This document shows, piece by piece, positions 6,785-10,221 of a stretch of 10,221 bases of DNA. The DNA lies in NCBI GenBank assembly GCA_013331265.1, contig DUGS01000054.1:1194-11414 (forward strand). The letters are read 5' to 3'. The notes below the pieces were generated by a model that ran no database searches, had not been told where the DNA came from, and saw only the letters and a program-made list of their open reading frames with translations. The DNA comes from Methanosarcina sp. (GTDB lineage Archaea > Halobacteriota > Methanosarcinia > Methanosarcinales > Methanosarcinaceae). Numbering within the stretch: the first letter of the stretch is position 1; each line of letters starts with the position of its first letter. Both the position numbers and the translations under genes were made by a program.

Positions 6785-6816
6785 AAAGTCATTAAAGATA
6801 AAAGTCATTAAAGATA
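6785..6816. repeat. Perfect 16-bp tandem duplication in the divergent spacer
   Basis: AAAGTCATTAAAGATA occurs twice without gap or mismatch (6785-6800 and 6801-6816). It lies between the divergent promoters of the surface-protein unit and cobQ, about 55 bp behind the TATA box of the former. It may be a duplicated regulator site or simply a slippage product. Confidence 0.9.
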
Positions 6817-6954
6817 ACTAAACAAAACCTGCAATGAATCCGAAAGTATTTATTCTTTAGTTGAAGTATAAAATGACAATTATTAAATTTGGACAAGTTT
6901 ACTTGAGTTATTGCCATGAGAGAAAAAATCTCATTGTTGATTTTAGTAAAACTA

Positions 6955-6986
6955 TTACTTAAAACCGTTACTTAAAACCGTTACTT
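6955..6986. repeat. 13-bp tandem repeat, about 2.5 copies, directly upstream of the cobQ promoter
   Basis: TTACTTAAAACCG occurs at 6955-6967 and 6968-6980, and a third partial copy TTACTT follows at 6981-6986 and runs into the TATA-like sequence. A 13-bp period is not a whole helical turn, so successive copies would face different sides of the DNA. Because it adjoins the TATA region it could alter transcription factor B recognition or a regulator site. Confidence 0.85.
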
Positions 6987-7006
6987 ATATTTGAATTATA
7001 TAAAAA
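6984..7006 (+). promoter_or_regulatory. cobQ promoter region (two overlapping TATA candidates)
   Basis: CTTATATTT (6984-6992) and ATTATATAAAAA (6995-7006) are both TATA-like. The first predicts a start near 7012-7015 and a short leader that includes AAGGT at 7021-7025 as ribosome-binding site. The second is the stronger box by sequence but would place the start at about 7025, leaving an almost leaderless mRNA. Confidence 0.45.
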
Positions 7007-7036
7007 TGCCTGTTCAAGCAGAAGGTATGGTAAAAA

Positions 7037-8515
7037 ATGGAGAAGAAAAGCCTTTTGATCCTGGGAACCGCCTCTCATGTTGGGAAAAGTTCAGTCGTGA
7101 CTGCCATATGCAGGATCCTGTCCAGAAGCTATAGGGTTGCTCCTTTCAAGGCCCAGAATATGAGCCTGAACTCCTGGATTACAAAGGACGGAAAGGAAAT
7201 AGGGATTGCACAGGCGATCCAGGCAAAAGCTGCAGGCACCGAGCCCACTGCAGATATGAACCCTGTTCTTCTAAAACCTAAAGGGGACTGTGTTTCCCAG
7301 GTAATCCTGCTGGGTGAACCCTATGCTGACAAAAGTGCAGGCCAGTATTACGACTCCATTGAAGAGATGCATGCAGTACTTAAAGGAGCTCTCGAAAGGC
7401 TCTGGAAAGAGCATGATATTATTGTTATGGAAGGAGCCGGAGGGGCTGCAGAAATCAACCTTTATGAAAGGGACATCGTGAATGTAGGCACTGCCAGGCT
7501 CACTCAGGCCCCGATAATCCTTGTAGGAGATATTGAAAGGGGAGGTGTATTTGCAAGCCTTTACGGCACGGTTGCTCTTCTGCCTGAAGACGTAAGAAAA
7601 AACGTCAAAGGGTTTATCATCAATAAGTTCAGGGGCGACATCGAAATCCTGAGACCCGGACTCAAGCAGCTTGAGGAAAAAACCGGGATCCCTGTGCTTG
7701 GAGTCCTTCCTCATTTCAAGCTCCATATCCCTTCCGAAGATTCTGTCTCTCTCGGGGATAAAGATGATTCAAAGGCGAAAACAGAAATTGAAGTTGCAGT
7801 AATTCGCCTGCCCAGAATCTCAAACTTTACGGATTTCGAACCCCTGGAAGGGCTCGTGAAAGTCCGGTATGTAGACATTGACGAAGATCTCGGAAACCCT
7901 GATGCGATCATGATCCCCGGCACGAAGAACACGGTTAACGACCTTCTAGACCTCAGGGAAAGCGGGATGGCCAAAAAAATCCAGGCATTCAAAGGAAAAA
8001 TCCCTATCTTCGGGATCTGTGGCGGTTATCAGATGCTTGGAAGGACCATCTTTGACTCAGGGGTGGAAAACGGAGTCGAAGCAGAGTTTGAAGGTCTGGG
8101 GCTTCTGGACATAGGGACCAGGTTCGGAGAATATAAAAAGAGGACGATTCAGGTAACAAAGAAAGTCAATGGTTATGGTCCTATCCTGAAACCCATAGAC
8201 GGTGAAGAGATAAGAGGATACGAGATTCATATGGGAGTCACCAATTCAAACCGCACCGTTTTTGGAGATGATGGAGCTATTGATGAAAATGGTCTCGTAA
8301 TCGGCACATACCTTCACGGGCTCTTTGATAATAGGAATATAAGAAACGCCCTTGTTCGGTATCTTTATGAGAAGAAGGGGTTGGAATATGAGCCTGAAGA
8401 GGTAGTGAGTGAAAACGATGCCTATGAAGAACTTGCAAACGTAGTTGAGCAGAACATTGATATGAAAAAGCTCTATGAGATTGCAGGTGTCTTAAAAACA
8501 CAGACCTTAAGATAA
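7037..8515 (+). CDS. cobQ: Cobyric acid synthase (CobQ/CbiP)
   Basis: A full-length 492-aa enzyme that amidates side chains b, d, e and g of adenosylcobyrinic acid a,c-diamide with glutamine and ATP, giving cobyric acid; it is cytoplasmic. The N-terminal synthetase domain has a P-loop-like GTASHVGKS (10-18), the family stretch FKAQNMSLNS (37-46) and MEGAGG (131-136). The C-terminal class I glutamine amidotransferase-like domain has nucleophile C328 in FGICGGYQ and H427 in TYLHGLFD. Start is ATG at 7037, with AAGGT about 11 nt upstream; an ATG at 7027 is out of frame. No other cobalamin gene is adjacent, so it appears to be transcribed alone, behind a promoter flanked by tandem repeats. In a methylotrophic methanogen its product supports the corrinoid methyltransferases. 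H14 in the P-loop stands where D, N or G is more usual; I take this as lineage variation. It converges on the esterase gene with a 77-bp gap. Confidence 0.97.
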   Translation: MEKKSLLILGTASHVGKSSVVTAICRILSRSYRVAPFKAQNMSLNSWITKDGKEIGIAQAIQAKAAGTEPTADMNPVLLKPKGDCVSQVILLGEPYADKSAGQYYDSIEEMHAVLKGALERLWKEHDIIVMEGAGGAAEINLYERDIVNVGTARLTQAPIILVGDIERGGVFASLYGTVALLPEDVRKNVKGFIINKFRGDIEILRPGLKQLEEKTGIPVLGVLPHFKLHIPSEDSVSLGDKDDSKAKTEIEVAVIRLPRISNFTDFEPLEGLVKVRYVDIDEDLGNPDAIMIPGTKNTVNDLLDLRESGMAKKIQAFKGKIPIFGICGGYQMLGRTIFDSGVENGVEAEFEGLGLLDIGTRFGEYKKRTIQVTKKVNGYGPILKPIDGEEIRGYEIHMGVTNSNRTVFGDDGAIDENGLVIGTYLHGLFDNRNIRNALVRYLYEKKGLEYEPEEVVSENDAYEELANVVEQNIDMKKLYEIAGVLKTQTLR

Positions 8516-8592
8516 AAAAGTATCAAAATAAGAACATCACGCTGTACTGAAGCCTGCCAGAACATCGAAGAGTTTTTACTGCCTGGGATTGT

Positions 8593-9933
8593 TCACTTTT
8601 GAAGCGGCGTTCCACCGCGGTTGTATGCCGTTGAATCCAGGACAGCCAGCCAGTCGAAATCAGTGAAGCTTTGTGGAGTTAGTGCGAAATAGGTCGGGTT
8701 CTTCATACTGCCAGAGCGAGTCGGAAGAGCTTTAATTGCCTGAGTTGGAAGCCCCTTTCCATTATGAGTTGGGATAAAACGCGCTGGTCCCGGTACGGTA
8801 ATCAGCCGCGCTTCAAGAGTGCCGGCTTCGGGCTGGCCGATTCCATTATCATCAGAAACTCCCACTGCCGAACCGATGACAGCATAGCGCGAGCCGAACA
8901 TCTCATTGAGGTGAGACCCCACTGGCCACCATGTTAATACTTCAGTGCCCAGTTGCCATTGTGCCTTTCCTCGCTGCAAATGGCTGTTGTGAGCAAAGAC
9001 CAGCACTTTTCCCCTGCTGTCACGCTCACGGGACATTATGTACGCCAGATTATCTGCCATCAGCGCGTCACGGATGCCGAGGCCTTCAACAATCCGTTTC
9101 CCTGGACCCGACTTCCGTGCCAGTGCGGCATGATAGTTTAATAGCTGCCGCGCCACAGCCGCATAATGCATGGCTTCCAGATAGCGGCTTTTGTCGCTTT
9201 TAGCCACTAATTCGGGACGGCGTGTACATAGTTCTGAAATCAGATCCTCAGTCTCGATTCGCAAAGCAGTTGCGGCTGGTGACAGTCCTATCGACCTTGT
9301 CGGATCCATCATTGCATCTGGTTTCTCCCAATCGGAGTCCTGTCCAAGAAGCAGGTCGATGCGTTCTCGATGCTCCTTGCTGTTTACACTATCAACAGAG
9401 GCAAGGTAATCGAGAACAAAATTCAGGACTTGGCGTGGGCTGTCGCTGTAGGTCATTTCAGTTGGGCTATCGAAGCCGTAAAAATGAAGTTTGACGTGAT
9501 GAGAAGGATCGGCATTGTATCGCCGCATCCACTCCACGAGTTCTCGATTTGCTTCGAGGCGGCCAAAGCCGTGGCTAAATCCGGTGTCCTGAACAGCCTC
9601 ATATGATCCCGGGGCGCGACCAGCCAAGTACTCATCCACTACACGCGCCCGAGGGAAACTGCTCTCTATGGCAATGGCGCTATAGCCATGCTTCTCCACC
9701 AGGCGCTCGAAGAGCCGGTTGCGGAGTACAAGAATGTCCTCGCCGCCGTGGAGTGCTTCTCCAAAGCCGAGAAACTCCACTGAGTCGTCAAGTGATGCGA
9801 TGACCCTGTCAACAGAGGCATTGAAGGTTTCGGAAGAATCGACTGAGAATGGAATAGCCTCGTGTAGAATCCAATCTTCGAGGGTGTTATACACCGGGTA
9901 TGAACTTCTCTGAGGAAATAAAGCTTTTTTCAT
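8593..9933 (-). CDS. Erythromycin esterase family hydrolase, probably acquired from bacteria
   Basis: A 446-aa intact protein of the EreA/EreB/EreC superfamily (PF05139 type), somewhat longer than the resistance enzymes at about 410-420 aa. Family motifs: GFGEALHGGED with E59 and H62, R71, E90 in AIESSF, WMRRYN (135-140), FYGFDSP (151-157), RDALMADNL (288-296) and AHNSHLQRG with H315 and H318. E59, H62, R71, E90, H315 and H318 keep the spacing I recall for the EreB active-site residues. It has no signal peptide, so it is cytoplasmic. True Ere enzymes open the macrolide lactone, but many relatives do not, and archaeal ribosomes are mostly macrolide-insensitive, so the substrate is open. GC content and CGN Arg codons are higher than in the neighbours, suggesting transfer. 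Start: ATG at 9933 behind AGGA about 12 nt upstream; a closer GAG also precedes it. Confidence 0.93.
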   Translation of the reverse strand: MKKALFPQRSSYPVYNTLEDWILHEAIPFSVDSSETFNASVDRVIASLDDSVEFLGFGEALHGGEDILVLRNRLFERLVEKHGYSAIAIESSFPRARVVDEYLAGRAPGSYEAVQDTGFSHGFGRLEANRELVEWMRRYNADPSHHVKLHFYGFDSPTEMTYSDSPRQVLNFVLDYLASVDSVNSKEHRERIDLLLGQDSDWEKPDAMMDPTRSIGLSPAATALRIETEDLISELCTRRPELVAKSDKSRYLEAMHYAAVARQLLNYHAALARKSGPGKRIVEGLGIRDALMADNLAYIMSRERDSRGKVLVFAHNSHLQRGKAQWQLGTEVLTWWPVGSHLNEMFGSRYAVIGSAVGVSDDNGIGQPEAGTLEARLITVPGPARFIPTHNGKGLPTQAIKALPTRSGSMKNPTYFALTPQSFTDFDWLAVLDSTAYNRGGTPLQK

Positions 9934-10024
9934 TTTCTCAAGACTTCCTGGTAATAATTAAGAGTTATTCAAGTAAAAAGAATCATTGCTTATGCTTTTA
10001 GAAACCCTGTATCTGAAAAGAGAA

Positions 10025-10144
10025 GTTGAGCGGTCAGGGGGAAAGAATATGGGGAGTATTTCAGAAAGAAAATTAGATACCAATTGGGGGCTGGTATGTA
10101 TACTGTAGAAGGTGGACAAAAACCCAGGAAGTTATCCGCTCAAC
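10025..10144. repeat. 9-bp inverted repeat enclosing about 100 bp with an internal hairpin
   Basis: GTTGAGCGG (10025-10033) and CCGCTCAAC (10136-10144) are perfect inverted copies 120 bp apart end to end. Inside lies a hairpin with arms ATACCA (10077-10082) and TGGTAT (10092-10097). The element sits upstream of the acquired esterase gene. It may be a decayed small mobile element, a structured RNA or a leader structure of the esterase mRNA; no target-site duplication is visible. Confidence 0.4.
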
Positions 10145-10155
10145 AATATATAATT
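10145..10155 (-). promoter_or_regulatory. Possible TATA box upstream of the esterase gene
   Basis: The minus strand reads AATTATATATT, an archaeal TATA-like box. Transcription would begin near 10120, giving a leader of about 190 nt that includes the inverted-repeat element. A weaker box-like CTTAATTATT lies at 9952-9961, too near the gene to leave room for a leader. Confidence 0.3.
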
Positions 10156-10197
10156 CTGATGTTGAGTATTTATGTATTATGAATTTATCTTACTTAT

Positions 10198-10221
10198 CTA
10201 AGATCAGTAACTGCTAAGATC
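10198..10221. repeat. 16-bp-period direct repeat cut by the window end
   Basis: CTAAGATC occurs at 10198-10205 and 10214-10221, so the unit would be 16 bp (CTAAGATCAGTAACTG plus the start of a second copy). The window ends here, so whether the second copy is complete cannot be seen. Confidence 0.5.

Larger units (their letters stand above)
6645..7036. other. 392-bp divergent promoter spacer
   Basis: This AT-rich spacer serves two opposite transcription units. It holds the TATA boxes at 6721-6730 (minus) and 6984-7006 (plus), the duplications at 6785-6816 and 6955-6986, and a hairpin with arms ATGAGA (6916-6921) and TCTCAT (6929-6934). I see no cobalamin riboswitch and no gene. Confidence 0.6.

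Noticed and set aside
6916..6975. 19-codon ATG frame (MREKISLLILVKLLLK...) upstream of cobQ
   Set aside because: No ribosome-binding site; it runs into the 13-bp repeats and stops. Its ATG is part of a short inverted repeat.
6645..7036. Cobalamin riboswitch before cobQ
   Set aside because: No B12-box-like sequence or long structured leader; the predicted transcript leader is very short.
10049..10108. 19-codon frame behind a G-rich run at the right end
   Set aside because: Purine run could act as a ribosome-binding site, but the peptide is short, has no known pattern and lies inside the inverted-repeat element.

Overview
The window looks like a chromosomal segment of a methanogenic archaeon of the Methanosarcina type. 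This is inferred from the coding style and is not a database match. The lines of evidence are AT-rich spacers of 400-700 bp, archaeal TATA-like boxes, Arg codons mostly AGA/AGG in the native genes, a cobyric acid synthase, a surface protein ending in a PGF-CTERM (archaeosortase) tail, and a DUF3656-type U32 protein.

Layout from left to right: (1) a single-domain, DivK-like response regulator on the minus strand (44-406), with repeats and a palindrome in its upstream region; (2) a long plus-strand gene for a U32-family protein (939-3548), read here as an Fe-S RNA hydroxylase of the RlhA/TrhP/UbiU superfamily and not a true protease; (3) a roughly 700 bp spacer with no convincing gene, holding two small hairpins and a palindrome flanked by CRISPR-repeat-like ends; (4) a minus-strand pair: a secreted, PGF-CTERM-anchored protein with three Ig-like repeats (5496-6644), followed by an FtsX/MacB-type ABC permease (4256-5425) with no ATPase gene beside it; (5) a divergent spacer with two tandem duplications, then cobQ/cbiP on the plus strand (7037-8515); (6) convergent to cobQ, an erythromycin-esterase-family gene (8593-9933, minus strand) with higher GC and CGN-type Arg codons, probably acquired from bacteria, and an inverted-repeat element upstream of it.

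Functionally this is mostly a mosaic of unrelated units: signalling, rRNA/tRNA modification, surface protein plus permease, corrinoid synthesis, and an acquired hydrolase. The one pair likely to work together is the PGF-CTERM protein and the permease: same strand, close spacing, both acting at the outer face of the membrane.

The most notable non-coding signal is the recurrence of short, near-perfect tandem duplications (13-17 bp units, 2 to 2.5 copies) in the spacers and never seen inside the genes: at 1-34, 905-936, 6785-6816, 6955-6986 and probably 10198-10221 (cut by the window end). Two of them lie directly against a gene start or promoter. No clear new multi-gene defence system or RNA gene was found.
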